Notes under the pieces: model-generated | What the model saw: the letters and a program-made list of their open reading frames with translations, nothing else | What the model was told of the DNA's origin: nothing | Database searches by the model: none | Part shown: positions 1-9,040 of the stretch, in pieces | How positions within the stretch are numbered: the first letter of the stretch is position 1 | How the letters are laid out: each line of letters opens with the position of its first letter | NCBI RefSeq assembly: GCF_000374825.1 | Contig: NZ_KB895385.1 | Coordinates: 114,619 to 178,618 of the forward strand | Length of the DNA stretch: 64,000 nucleotides | From: Paenibacillus sanguinis 2301083 = DSM 16941 | GTDB taxonomy: Bacteria > Bacillota > Bacilli > Paenibacillales > Paenibacillaceae | Reading direction: 5' to 3' | Program-made: the position numbers and the translations under genes

Positions 1-162
1 CCTGTCGTCGTGAGCGAGGATAAGCCTTCCATCGCGCGTTACGCGAATATCATCTTCATAAATATCAGCTCCTAGTTCCAGCGCTGCATCCAAAGAAATC
101 AGGGAATGATCAGGATGCCCCATGCAGCCGGTATGAGCAGTCATCAGTGGAAATTTGTGCAT
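1..162 (-). CDS. Glycerophosphodiester phosphodiesterase, N-terminal part
   Basis: Only the first 54 codons are inside the window; the gene runs off the left edge. The start is the ATG at 162, preceded by GGTGAGG about 11 bases upstream. The reading shows the GDPD family pattern: MTAHTGCMG in place of the usual AHRG segment, then a helix ending ALELGADIYEDDIRVTRDG and LAHDD, matching the metal-binding E-x-D and H-D positions of the family. The enzyme class cleaves glycerophosphodiesters to glycerol 3-phosphate and an alcohol. AHTG rather than AHRG and ED for the usual ELD are slightly unusual, so substrate could differ. A Pho-like box lies about 100 bases upstream. Confidence 0.8.
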   Translation of the reverse strand, partial: MHKFPLMTAHTGCMGHPDHSLISLDAALELGADIYEDDIRVTRDGRLILAHDDR

Positions 163-259
163 GTTATGAAATACCTCACCTTCGGTCAGAAATACGACAA
201 GAGCTTAAAAGCTCAATTTCTTATGTTACGCAACATCGATGATCTCCATATCATCATAA

Positions 260-276
260 TGTTAAGATTATGTAAA
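260..276 (-). promoter_or_regulatory. Pho-box-like hexamer pair upstream of the GDPD gene
   Basis: On the minus strand TTTACA and TTAACA stand exactly 5 bases apart (11-base period), fitting the TT(A/T/C)ACA direct-repeat pattern bound by PhoP in Bacillus. GDPD genes are known Pho-regulon members in B. subtilis (glpQ). Only two good hexamers are visible; a third at the next period (ATGATA) is poor. The assignment is an inference from spacing and neighbour. Confidence 0.45.
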
Positions 277-323
277 TGCTGATTCATTTCCTGAGAATAA
301 TCCTCTTATAATTGCTTCAATTT

Positions 324-2750
324 TTAGTTTGTGGTGTCACGTAATTGTTCAACTAAAGATCTTTTTTGAAGAATGTTTATTACAACAGAAGATATTATAA
401 TTGAAAGCAAAAGAACCACAAGGATATATCCGAGAAGGTAAATCATAGGGAAAGTCCAAACCCATGAATCATCACCAACACTATTTAGATATAAAACAAT
501 TCCGAATCCTGCCAAGCCACCAAAAAGTAGGGTAAATACAATATTCCAGCCAGCTAAAATTAATCCCTCGTATTGGATTGATCTTATCAACTGACTTTTA
601 CTCATTCCGACAGACCGTAAGATTGAAAATTCCTGCTTACGGGACAGAGTATTTGCCATAAGTGTATTAATAAGATTGATAATTGCGAAAAGCATAGTAA
701 ATCCGCTGATTCCCCAAATCACAGCACTTGTACGTTGATACATAGATGAACTTTCTTCATAATAATCGTATAGAGTTTCCAATGATAAGAGTGGATTTTG
801 GGCGACTAAATCTTGAATTTGACTTCTTATTGCAGATTCCTCAGCATTATTATTTATCGAAACAACTACAGTTGAATTTAAGTTTATTCCTCCTGGCACC
901 ATTCGTTCAAGTAATTCTTGAGGAATTATAAAATGCTTAGCAGTTCCAAACGCTTTTCCACCAACAGTATCCTCAAAAACAGTATCATTAATTTCACCAG
1001 CAATTTTATATTGTTTGCTTTGATAATTTTGCCCATCATACCAGTTGAATGTTATGGTATCGCCAATTTTAAATTTCCACCCATATACAAATTCTGCATG
1101 TGAATTTCTTAAAACAAGAATTTCATTGTTATCAATCATTTCTTGATAATTAATTTTTCCTTCGGTAGCGTACTGATTTAGTAAATCTACTTGTTCACTC
1201 TTAAAAGGGGATAAGGTATCACGTTCCTGACTGTCCTGATAATTGTAAGAAACAGCTAAGTTCTCAAAAATAGATAGTTCTTTTATTCCACTAATTTTTG
1301 AAATTTCTTTTATAAATTGGTCACTTAACGGATTCTGCATTTGTACACCGGTAGCTCCAAATTCATTATTTTTTACTGCATTTCCCGATAACGAAATAAT
1401 AAATTCTCCATAGTCCATCATGCCTTGTCGTGCGAACTTCTCCATATTGAGTGAAGCAATTAGTGTTGTTCCAGCCAGAAACATAATTCCGGCAATGCTA
1501 AGAGATATAACTGTCATAATGATTTTCTTTCGATTTCTTGTAACACTCATGAGAGCAAGACTAAAAGGCGTAATCTTACGGTGCAGACGTTTTGAAAATA
1601 ACTTTTTGAAATTGTTATAGCTCGAATTTTTAGTAGCTTCTATTGGCGAAATTGAACTTGCCATTTTGGCTGGCTTACGTAAGGATAGAATGACTGTCGT
1701 ATAAGCAAAAATAAAAATGGCAATGCTGGCTATCAGTGCATTTCTAAGGTTCCAGCCGTCCGGCTTGAAAAAATAGGCGATAGCATATCCTATAGGAAGT
1801 CCTAATACAGTACCAATAACACAAAGGATTCTTCCCTCTATTATTATCATTCGCCGTATCTGTTTTGCAGTTGCCCCAATAGTGCGCAATTGACCAAAAT
1901 CTCGTATTTGATTCTGAATATAAATATAAAAAATACTGTAAATAACCAAATAGCTAACAAATAAAATAAATATGGTTACAAGCAGAACAATTATTATATC
2001 TTCCCCGTTAGGGGTGAGCGATTTTGCAAAAGCATCATTTACATCAATGTTTTTATTTAAAAGGCCATAGGTTGTGCCAAGCTCTTGCGCAGTTTCTTCA
2101 AAGGAGTTTTTAGACATATTCTCTGTATTCTTTAACTGAACCGCAAGAGCCGTGATAGCGTCTTTTAGTTGACTCCCTTTTTCTGCGTATTCTTGGGAAA
2201 AATATAGGGAATAAACTTTTTCAGTTGAACCATTGTCTGTAAAACCTGTAACAGTAAAAGTTTCAGTAATTCCGTTATAAAAAGTAACCGTTATTTTATT
2301 TCCGAGTTGTAGTTCCTGCCCAATCTGCCGCATATAGGCTTTATCAACGGCCAATTCATCTATATTTTTTGGGTAGTGCCCCTCAACTATTTGATCTATT
2401 AAAATATTTCCGGTTTTTTGTTCAAAGTAGATTGGAATTACTAAATAATTATCAACTTCGCTGCTTGGAGCTTGTTTGAACAAGAGTGTATCCAGAGTTC
2501 TTGTATCTTCACTAATTTGTTTAATTTGGTCTACATCTACATCTCTAAACAATACATGGCTTGATTGCCGTAGTTGTCTCTGTTCAGAAGTATTCATTCC
2601 CACGAGTGATAAGACAAAAGCTGATAGTAAAGATACAGAAATCATAATGGTAAGTACAATAAGTATGTTTCTTATCTTTCCTGTTTTCAAACTGCGGATG
2701 GCAAGTTTTTTTGAAATCTTGCTCGTGTTATTTTCAAATGGTAATGTCAT
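324..2750 (-). CDS. FtsX-like ABC transporter permease (808 aa)
   Basis: Large membrane permease of the FtsX/MacB type, probably with two FtsX domains. Hydrophobic segments are visible near residues 28-50, 255-280, 308-330, 340-355, 410-430 and in the last ~130 residues, separated by two soluble stretches (about 50-250 and 440-680) that would lie outside the cell. The start ATG at 2750 follows AGGAGGGG. It sits 11 bases after the ATPase gene and last in a regulator-kinase-ATPase-permease series, so it is the transport or sensing partner of that ATPase. Such modules usually detect and counter antimicrobial peptides or other envelope-active compounds; that role is inferred from layout. Low GC and codon use differ from the genes after 6 kb, suggesting transfer. 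Confidence 0.88.
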   Translation of the reverse strand: MTLPFENNTSKISKKLAIRSLKTGKIRNILIVLTIMISVSLLSAFVLSLVGMNTSEQRQLRQSSHVLFRDVDVDQIKQISEDTRTLDTLLFKQAPSSEVDNYLVIPIYFEQKTGNILIDQIVEGHYPKNIDELAVDKAYMRQIGQELQLGNKITVTFYNGITETFTVTGFTDNGSTEKVYSLYFSQEYAEKGSQLKDAITALAVQLKNTENMSKNSFEETAQELGTTYGLLNKNIDVNDAFAKSLTPNGEDIIIVLLVTIFILFVSYLVIYSIFYIYIQNQIRDFGQLRTIGATAKQIRRMIIIEGRILCVIGTVLGLPIGYAIAYFFKPDGWNLRNALIASIAIFIFAYTTVILSLRKPAKMASSISPIEATKNSSYNNFKKLFSKRLHRKITPFSLALMSVTRNRKKIIMTVISLSIAGIMFLAGTTLIASLNMEKFARQGMMDYGEFIISLSGNAVKNNEFGATGVQMQNPLSDQFIKEISKISGIKELSIFENLAVSYNYQDSQERDTLSPFKSEQVDLLNQYATEGKINYQEMIDNNEILVLRNSHAEFVYGWKFKIGDTITFNWYDGQNYQSKQYKIAGEINDTVFEDTVGGKAFGTAKHFIIPQELLERMVPGGINLNSTVVVSINNNAEESAIRSQIQDLVAQNPLLSLETLYDYYEESSSMYQRTSAVIWGISGFTMLFAIINLINTLMANTLSRKQEFSILRSVGMSKSQLIRSIQYEGLILAGWNIVFTLLFGGLAGFGIVLYLNSVGDDSWVWTFPMIYLLGYILVVLLLSIIISSVVINILQKRSLVEQLRDTTN

Positions 2751-2761
2751 AATATCCCCTC

Positions 2762-3427
2762 CTAACCAACGATTTTGCCATCTTCAATCCGTACAATACG
2801 GTCGGCAAGTTGAGCAATTTCACTATTATGAGTAATCATGACGATTGTTTGATTAAACTCACCGCTAGTACGCTTTAGAAGCCCCATTACATCTGCACTG
2901 GTTTTACTATCAAGATTGCCGGTTGGTTCATCGGCGAGAATAATAGCCGGCTTTGTTACAAGGGCGCGGGCGATTGCGACACGCTGTTGCTGTCCACCTG
3001 AAAGATTGCTTGGCATATTTTTCAACTTATCTTCTAATCCGAGCATAGACACAATTTCACCTGTAAATTTTTCTTCTGCCATTTCACCGTCAAGCATTAC
3101 AGGAAGAATAATGTTTTCGTAGACATTTAGAATTGGCACAAGGTTATAGTTTTGAAAAATAAAGCCGATATTACGACGTCGAAAAATAGTAAGCTGTTCA
3201 TCGTTCATTCTGGCAAGTTCCTTATCCCGCACAACAACGCTTCCAGAAGTAGGAATATCCAATCCCCCCATCATATGTAGCAATGTGGATTTGCCTGAAC
3301 CAGAGGTTCCGACAATAGCAACAAATTCACCTTTCTCTATAGAAAGAGTTACCCCGTCAAGAGCATGGGTAATATTTGGCTTTATACCATAATGTTTTTT
3401 CAAATCTTTTGCTTGTAATATACTCAT
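2762..3427 (-). CDS. ABC transporter ATP-binding protein (221 aa)
   Basis: MacB/LolD-class ATPase that energises the FtsX-type permease downstream. All motifs are visible: Walker [11 protein letters not shown]-loop in FQNYNLVP, signature LSGGQQQR, Walker [12 protein letters not shown] and the switch His in VMITHN. An upstream in-frame GTG at 3439 is possible, but AGGTGAGG lies at the right distance (about 6 bases) for the ATG at 3427. A 105-base gap separates it from the kinase gene and carries a motif that also occurs before the regulator gene, so this ATPase-permease pair probably has its own regulated promoter. Confidence 0.93.
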   Translation of the reverse strand: MSILQAKDLKKHYGIKPNITHALDGVTLSIEKGEFVAIVGTSGSGKSTLLHMMGGLDIPTSGSVVVRDKELARMNDEQLTIFRRRNIGFIFQNYNLVPILNVYENIILPVMLDGEMAEEKFTGEIVSMLGLEDKLKNMPSNLSGGQQQRVAIARALVTKPAIILADEPTGNLDSKTSADVMGLLKRTSGEFNQTIVMITHNSEIAQLADRIVRIEDGKIVG

Positions 3428-3457
3428 ATCATTCCTCACCTTTTTTGTTTGATGTGC

Positions 3458-3485
3458 TCATTGTAAAGCAAGAATGTTGCAAAAA
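3458..3485 (-). promoter_or_regulatory. Putative response-regulator site before the ATPase gene
   Basis: A 28-base minus-strand segment matches the segment at 5302-5329 at 20 of 28 positions without gaps, including the shared core TGCAACA and the end AATGA/ATATGA. It lies in the 105-base gap between the kinase and the ATPase genes. The same element before both transcription units of a two-component/ABC module is what a shared regulator-binding site would look like. TACAAT within it could be a -10 box, but no -35 at proper spacing is clear. Confidence 0.5.
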
Positions 3486-3544
3486 CCTCCTAGCACAAAG
3501 GATTTTGCACACGAATTGCTTCAAGTTTGGGATATTCTTAGCAA

Positions 3545-4579
3545 CTAATTATTTTTAGGCAGGAAAACAGAAAAAGTGGTGCCTTGTTGAACCTCTGAAA
3601 TGACTTTAATATAGCCGCCCTGTTTTGTAATAATTTCTCTAGCCATATAAAGACCAATTCCTATTCCGTCAATTTCATGGACAGATTCTTCACGATAAAA
3701 TCGTTTAAAGATTGATGCCTGTTCGCTTTCTGGAATACCTTTCCCTGTATCCACTATGTCTATTTTTATATACATTTCCCAATCGTGGACAGCTATTTGA
3801 ATACTGCCATTAGCCGGAGTATATTTTACTGCATTATCCAATAGATTAAACAGTGCTTCACCTGTCCAGCGAACATCATGATAAAGGATTAGCTCTTCAG
3901 GACAGCTTACGGTAAGAGATAGTTCTTTTTTCTCTAATGGAGCTAAAATACCATTTAGCGCAGATACGATTGTTTCATAGACAGGAGCGAATTTCTTTTC
4001 CAAGACAATTAATCCAGTTTCCAAACGAGAAGCTTTCACTAATGCCTGAATCATAAAATCAAGTTTTTCTAATTGACCACTTGTAGCTTGTAAAAACTCA
4101 TATCTTCGTTCTTCCGTCATAGTACGTGTTAATAAGGTATCATTTATAATCTTTAAATTAGCTATTGGTGTTTTTGTTTGATGGGAAATATCTGAAACAA
4201 GGGTTTGTAGCTCTGTCTTTTCCTGTTCAATCTTCTGCCTGTTTTCTTGCATGATATTATAAAGTCGATCCAAACGGTGACTAATGCGGGCAAGCAGACT
4301 TTCCTCTTCTAAATTAATCTCCGGCTTATTAGTTCCATCTATCATATTGTCTAATGTTCTGCATAAATCTGCGGTAAACTCAGACAGTTTATATTGAAAC
4401 AGGTGTAGAAATAAAACGCCCCAAAACAGCATAGAAATAAGCAGTGCCAAGCCCCCATAAATTACAAATGTATTTTTAATTAGTAAATACATCATTGTAA
4501 TTAGGACAAAGAGCGTAAGGGTTCCTCCTATGGAAATTCCAATAATAATTTTGTGAATAGAAAGAGATTTTTTGCTCAT
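3545..4579 (-). CDS. Sensor histidine kinase, intramembrane-sensing type (344 aa)
   Basis: Two membrane segments (about residues 11-33 and 38-60) are separated by only a few residues, leaving no extracellular sensor domain, as in BceS/VncS-like intramembrane-sensing kinases that read the state of a partner ABC transporter. The H-box is SDISHQTKTP with the phosphorylated His at 133; N-box LLDNAVKYT, G1 DTGKGIPE and G2 GIGIGLYMAR follow. The ATG overlaps the regulator stop codon as ATGA, so kinase and regulator are translationally coupled. The signal is likely supplied by the downstream permease, an inference from kinase architecture and operon layout. Confidence 0.93.
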   Translation of the reverse strand: MSKKSLSIHKIIIGISIGGTLTLFVLITMMYLLIKNTFVIYGGLALLISMLFWGVLFLHLFQYKLSEFTADLCRTLDNMIDGTNKPEINLEEESLLARISHRLDRLYNIMQENRQKIEQEKTELQTLVSDISHQTKTPIANLKIINDTLLTRTMTEERRYEFLQATSGQLEKLDFMIQALVKASRLETGLIVLEKKFAPVYETIVSALNGILAPLEKKELSLTVSCPEELILYHDVRWTGEALFNLLDNAVKYTPANGSIQIAVHDWEMYIKIDIVDTGKGIPESEQASIFKRFYREESVHEIDGIGIGLYMAREIITKQGGYIKVISEVQQGTTFSVFLPKNN

Positions 4580-5265
4580 GAATTACCACCGCCAATCCAT
4601 TGATAGCCTATACCATAAGCGGTTTTAATATACTTATGGTCGCTTACCTCAATTTTTTTGCGTATACGGCTTATGATAGTTGTTAATGTATGTTCATCTA
4701 CGAAATCGCCGTCAATATCCCATAATTTTTCTAAGAGCTGTCGTTTTGTCAATATTATTTTGGGATTCTCTATAAAGAGAAGCAGTGTGCGGTATTCTTT
4801 AGGAGTAAAATCAACAGTATTATTATTCAAACTAGCGGACTGTTCAGAAAAGTCTATTTTCAAAAAGCCATCATCATATAGATCATGCCTTGGATTTTTC
4901 TGCTCTATATTTTCAAAAACAGCATTTATTTTCTTGCCAAGAACAGCAACAGAAAAAGGTTTTGTGATATAGTCCGCACCCCCTACCTCATATCCCTTTA
5001 GCATGTCGCTTTCTCTATCGTTGGCGGTCAAAAATATAATATAACTATCAGCATACCTTTCTTTGATTTCACCACATAAATCCAGTCCGTTTCCGTCGGG
5101 TAAATTAATATCCAGTAATACTAAATCGAAATATGTTTCTCGTAAACATTTAATACTAGAAGCATAGTTATATACCGAAACGACTTCATATCCGTCAGAA
5201 ATCAAATTGTATGCCACTGTTTTATTTAAAAGGGTATCATCTTCAACTATCAAAATTTTCTTCAT
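4576..5265 (-). CDS. OmpR-family response regulator (229 aa)
   Basis: Receiver domain at the N-terminus (acidic pair VEDD, phospho-acceptor Asp in LVLLDINLPDG, Lys in YITKPF) followed by a winged-helix DNA-binding domain (DFTPKEYRTLLLFIEN, DEHTLTTIISRIRKKI, GIGYQW). The ATG at 5265 is preferred; an in-frame GTG at 5274 is only two bases from the GGAGG. It is first in the module and overlaps the kinase gene by four bases. It most likely controls the ATPase-permease pair and its own gene through the similar motif found before both. Confidence 0.94.
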   Translation of the reverse strand: MKKILIVEDDTLLNKTVAYNLISDGYEVVSVYNYASSIKCLRETYFDLVLLDINLPDGNGLDLCGEIKERYADSYIIFLTANDRESDMLKGYEVGGADYITKPFSVAVLGKKINAVFENIEQKNPRHDLYDDGFLKIDFSEQSASLNNNTVDFTPKEYRTLLLFIENPKIILTKRQLLEKLWDIDGDFVDEHTLTTIISRIRKKIEVSDHKYIKTAYGIGYQWIGGGNS

Positions 5266-5301
5266 TCTAATCACTTCCTCCTATGGCCTCACTATAAAAA
5301 T

Positions 5302-5329
5302 TCATATTACAATACAATTGTTGCAGAAA
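5302..5329 (-). promoter_or_regulatory. Putative response-regulator site before the regulator gene
   Basis: Second copy of the 28-base element described at 3458-3485, with the core TGCAACA. A possible -10 TATAGT lies just downstream on the minus strand with a weak TTGTAT -35 at 15 bases. Placement upstream of the regulator suggests autoregulation. Confidence 0.45.
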
Positions 5330-5460
5330 TATCCTAAATACTATAAATGAGCAAATTCACTTCCAGTAAATTGTAAAAACAAATAAAAAAGAGACAAAGT
5401 GCTTTCCTTGTGTTAAAAAGTAGTCACCACAACACACTTTTAAACGAAGGAGAATCACGA

Positions 5461-5571
5461 ATGTCTCATACCGCCATCGTACCTGAACCGACTGCTGTCC
5501 GCAACTACTTGTTGCAGCATCGACTACCTTTGTATTATTCCAAGCCTGTTTTAGCACATCTGGAAACCTAC
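5461..5571 (+). pseudogene. Transposase N-terminal fragment
   Basis: An AAGGAG precedes the ATG at 5461. The first ~37 codons (MSHTAIVPEPTAVRN... LPLYYSKPVLAHL) read like the start of a DDE transposase of the IS4/IS701 type; after that the reading enters sequence that makes sense only on the other strand. The family assignment is from remembered similarity and is tentative. It is a remnant, not a working gene. Confidence 0.4.
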
Positions 5572-5727
5572 ATGACGGCGATACATCCAATACGACGAAC
5601 CGTTCACGGTGACGAGGCGAACGTCTTCTTTGCGGATGTGCTGTGCGAAGTCTTGAATGGAGACGCGGATCCCTTGGGGGTAGAGAATCCGATTGGTCTT
5701 CAGTGCACCGATGACATGATAGCCCGC
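5572..5727 (-). pseudogene. Transposase internal fragment, opposite orientation
   Basis: Read on the minus strand, this stretch gives GYHVIGALKTNRILYP followed by GIRVSIQDFAQHI and RLVTVNGSSYWMYRR, the block that follows the second catalytic Asp in many IS4/IS701-like DDE transposases. It begins right after a stop codon at 5728-5730 and ends where the opposed N-terminal fragment begins, so pieces of what may be a single element now face each other. The joining points suggest an inversion or deletion within an old insertion. Confidence 0.5.
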
Positions 5728-5891
5728 TCAGAAGCAAGGTCAACGTTTACGGCATATCCATCAAGGGCCAGCTTGCGAATAAAAGCACTCTGATTTTGAC
5801 TATTCACTTCTGCCATGCGTTTTTGTATGGTGGCTAATTCTTCATGCGTTACCATGATATGAAGCCGCAGATTCCGTTCTCTTTTCCTCAA
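5700..5891 (-). pseudogene. MobC-like relaxosome protein, truncated
   Basis: A TTG-started reading of 63 codons whose first ~53 residues resemble MobC-type relaxosome accessory proteins of clostridial conjugative elements: MRKRERNLRLHIMVTHEE, then a helix ending SAFIRKLALDGY, the usual ribbon-helix-helix layout. The C-terminal half of the family is missing: at about 5735 it runs into the transposase fragment. Upstream, the same frame continues as ATLYDKLFPLGFNNL after an amber codon, so the true 5' end is uncertain. It indicates that the preceding sensor/ABC module arrived on an integrative or mobilizable element. Confidence 0.55.
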
Positions 5892-6070
5892 ATTGTTGAA
5901 TCCGAGGGGGAACAGCTTGTCATAGAGGGTTGCCTAAGCTATCTTGGCATTTAGGTCGCCCAAAGAGTATTATGCGCGCAAGCACTTTTGTTGGCTGTTG
6001 TAGGAGCCGCCACCTTGCCGTGACTGCTTGGCATGGCTGATGTTCTGAAAAAAACAAATTCTCAAAAAAT

Positions 6071-6106
6071 AAATCATAACCACCCGTTTGAAGGATGGTT
6101 ATGATT
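6071..6106 (-). terminator. Rho-independent terminator after the DUF5695 gene
   Basis: Perfect 12-base arms AAATCATAACCA and TGGTTATGATTT around a 12-base loop, followed on the minus strand by ATTTTTTGAG. It lies about 40 bases beyond the stop codon of the large secreted protein. Confidence 0.8.
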
Positions 6107-6148
6107 TTCTCAGCTCTTGCCTATTCCTCGATCACTCCGATGCCACAC

Positions 6149-9031
6149 TCAGGACCCGTAGACCTTCCAGCTTTGCAGGCCCGTAGATGTCGTTTCCTTG
6201 GCCACAATCATAAGCCGCAAGCGGTCGGTCGTCACCGGCGAGAATGTCGTTGTGTTGTATTGATCGGCCTCAATCCCATAGCCGGAAGCTCCGGTTACGT
6301 CCACCCAGGCTGCCCCGTCCCAATATTGAATGGTATAGCTGGCAGGGAGGTCAATCCCTCCATCGTCATCGAACCAGTATACATCCACCTGATCCACGGT
6401 GAAGGTCTCATTCCACTCATATTGAACCCATTGGGTCGTGTTCGGGTTGTCCCAATTCCCATAAACCGCATGTCCACGATCATTGGAGCTGGTTGGTGTG
6501 TAGCCGTCATTCAAGCCGTCCAGACTTTCCCAAGGAGACACATAGGAGGCGGAAGCCGTAGCTAGTGGGGCGATATCCTCCGCCTCCTCCTCGCCTCCTC
6601 CAGAATCACTAGCCAGTGCAGCAATTTCGCTAGCGCTGAGCCCACGACCGTAAATCCGGAAATCGTCAATGCTTCCGTTCAGATAAGGATCCCCGCCAAA
6701 TTGAGAGCGCCCGATCCAGTTCTGTGTAGTCAGTCCCAAATGCGATGGACTTAGGGTCAACGCTGTATTTCGCGCGACTTCGCTGCCATTGACGTACAAA
6801 ATGCCCGTTGATCCGGATTTTGCAACCGCAACATGAGTCCATTCTTCGGTAGGCAGCGGCGTGTTCACACTAATCTGCTGCTCGCTGCCATTCCCATTCG
6901 TTGTTATGCCGAATCGCAGCCCGGCGGCTCCCCCGGCATCGGGAGTCAGGAACATATAGCTGTCCGTTCCTGTTCCAAAATCAAAAATCCGGGCCCACTC
7001 CGAATTAGCGCCTGGATTCACCCAGGTAGCTACCGTAAAATCGTTCAGATTGCTGGTGATCCCTGAAGGGAGTGATGCGTATGCATTTGTGCCATTCAAG
7101 GCCAGCGCATTGCCGGATTTGCCTGTGACCCAGCTAGTTCCACCGGACAGGGTAGCGTTGTACCCATTGCCTGAGGTATCGGTGGCCATCGAGCCCGCTG
7201 TCTCATCCAGAGGATAGATAGCTACTACTTCCGGTGTGCCCGGCACTCCCGGACCTTCGCCCGGTTGCAGCTTGATGTCATAGGTCGTGGCCGTGCCGAT
7301 GTTCAGGGAGACCACCGTCGGTGCTCCATTGATTGCTGTCACATAGCCAACGACATCGTCATTGATTAATACATCATAGGAATCCGCAGCAAGACCGGTA
7401 AAGGTAACCTTTGTGGTATGAGCGGTCCCTGGCGTAGCATTCTGGAGCGAAAATTGAACATGGTCCTTGTAGGTTGCTACCGTGGCTGTCGTATAGGTAT
7501 CCCGCTCCAGTGCCATCCCGAATTTCTCTGTAATCAGATTCAGCTTCTGGAACACTCCGTCTTTGGGAATAACAACGTAGTTGTCCCCACTCTTAGTGAC
7601 ATCGGCCCCATAGCCGTAAAGGCCAAACAACGGGTCGACCGCCACATCGGCGCTCATAATTTTGATCGCACCCCACAGACCAAGATCGGCTTCACCGGAC
7701 ATGCCACGCCATCCGTTAAACAGCGGTCCACCTCCGACACCGAGCGCCCCATGGTTGCCTTTGGTCATCTGATACGTCCAGGCTACCGCCCCAATATCTT
7801 CCGGATCGGAACTGATCTGCCCGGAATTGATAGCGCTCAGATTGCCAATCTTTGAAGCATAGGTCAGACGTTGCTCCACCTCCGGATTCGTGGAATAATT
7901 GCGCACCCAGTCATCCATCGCATAGCCTTGCAGGGCTACCGTGTACTGGAAGTTCCACCACGGCTCACCTGTAATCGTTACCGGCACCGAGTAAAAGTAC
8001 CAGAGCGGCATATGGCCGCGAGTCGCCCGAACCTTGGTATTGATCTTGTTCATCATCGTCTGGTTGTTGTTCATTTTCGCCAGCATATATACGGATTCTT
8101 CTCCCGTATTATCATAGTTGTATTCCGAACCGTACGGATAAGTAGTGTTGCGGAAGTTGTTATACTTGCGATTCATTTTATTGATAACATCGTTAGCCTG
8201 AGTGTTGTAGCCTTCCTCTTGCAATGCCTTGATCATTTCCGGCGTGCTTAACTCACCCATGAGTCCGGTGTTCCAGTTGTAAGCAACCGGACCATCATAA
8301 AGGGCTTTAAAAATATTATAGGCTCGCAGCAGATAAGTCGTGCGCGGATGTTCATAATCGATCATATCCGGGTACATCTTCGCCAGCTTGTACATGCTGA
8401 AGTAGGTATTGTAAATATGCGGGTAAGCGTAACCCCGATAAGTTGGCGTCGTATTCGGCTCCGGCATCAGGAAATCGTGAATTAAATAATCCTCATGATG
8501 CCCATTCATCAGATTGGTCCAGATCGCCGTCTCCAGATAGTCATCCACAGCTTGAATTTCAGACGCTACCGGTCTCTGGACGTTCTTTTCGGCCAAGAAC
8601 TGGCCATGAGTCAAGCCCCAATCGTCTCCCCAGCCCCAATAACCATCAAATACATTACGGCGGGAGTTCGATTGCATCATCCAGTCGTCAAATACCTTGT
8701 CCCGGATATCGCCCGGCACATTCCACTGTTGCTTCTGCACCATAAACGTGGCATGGCGCTGTAAAGCATCTGCAATCGGCTCAATAGCGTAAAATTGCAG
8801 GACAGTTTTCTCTCCGCTACCATAGTTGACTGTAATATCATTTTGACCAAGCCTATTTAATTGCAGCGAGTACAGTTGATGACCACCCGGCGCAGCACCC
8901 AGCGAAGTAATCGTGGTCTGCGAAGGGTATTGCGCCACGACAGAGTTGATCTCCTTGGTCGTCCGCAGACTGAACTTGGCCGTCTGGTCCGTAGGCACAA
9001 TCATACCCGGTACGACAGTGAAGTCGATCAT
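6149..9031 (-). CDS. DUF5695/LamG secreted protein, C-terminal part (960 aa)
   Basis: Continuation, in the same frame, of the reading that ends at 9041; only a TAA and three codons separate them, so this is very likely the second part of one ~1268-residue exported protein. Residues 1-590 form the rest of a DUF5695-like core rich in Trp and Tyr (GYWGWGDDWG, YRGYAYPHIYN, GEPWWNFQYT). Residues ~605-800 are a LamG/concanavalin-like domain (IYPLDETAGSMATDTSGNGY through GSIDDFRIYGRGL). After an acidic linker (GGGEEEAED) comes a discoidin-like carbohydrate-binding domain (ATASASYVSPWESLDGLNDG to the end). This suggests binding and possibly cleavage of a polysaccharide; the catalytic activity is unknown. 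Its own ATG has no convincing ribosome site, so separate translation is doubtful. Confidence 0.8.
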   Translation of the reverse strand: MIDFTVVPGMIVPTDQTAKFSLRTTKEINSVVAQYPSQTTITSLGAAPGGHQLYSLQLNRLGQNDITVNYGSGEKTVLQFYAIEPIADALQRHATFMVQKQQWNVPGDIRDKVFDDWMMQSNSRRNVFDGYWGWGDDWGLTHGQFLAEKNVQRPVASEIQAVDDYLETAIWTNLMNGHHEDYLIHDFLMPEPNTTPTYRGYAYPHIYNTYFSMYKLAKMYPDMIDYEHPRTTYLLRAYNIFKALYDGPVAYNWNTGLMGELSTPEMIKALQEEGYNTQANDVINKMNRKYNNFRNTTYPYGSEYNYDNTGEESVYMLAKMNNNQTMMNKINTKVRATRGHMPLWYFYSVPVTITGEPWWNFQYTVALQGYAMDDWVRNYSTNPEVEQRLTYASKIGNLSAINSGQISSDPEDIGAVAWTYQMTKGNHGALGVGGGPLFNGWRGMSGEADLGLWGAIKIMSADVAVDPLFGLYGYGADVTKSGDNYVVIPKDGVFQKLNLITEKFGMALERDTYTTATVATYKDHVQFSLQNATPGTAHTTKVTFTGLAADSYDVLINDDVVGYVTAINGAPTVVSLNIGTATTYDIKLQPGEGPGVPGTPEVVAIYPLDETAGSMATDTSGNGYNATLSGGTSWVTGKSGNALALNGTNAYASLPSGITSNLNDFTVATWVNPGANSEWARIFDFGTGTDSYMFLTPDAGGAAGLRFGITTNGNGSEQQISVNTPLPTEEWTHVAVAKSGSTGILYVNGSEVARNTALTLSPSHLGLTTQNWIGRSQFGGDPYLNGSIDDFRIYGRGLSASEIAALASDSGGGEEEAEDIAPLATASASYVSPWESLDGLNDGYTPTSSNDRGHAVYGNWDNPNTTQWVQYEWNETFTVDQVDVYWFDDDGGIDLPASYTIQYWDGAAWVDVTGASGYGIEADQYNTTTFSPVTTDRLRLMIVAKETTSTGLQSWKVYGS

Positions 9032-9040
9032 GCCTTCCGA

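Noticed and set aside
5357..5743. 128-codon minus-strand frame over the transposase debris
   Set aside because: It crosses both fragments in a frame unlike either; composition is Arg/Ser-rich and no ribosome site is present.
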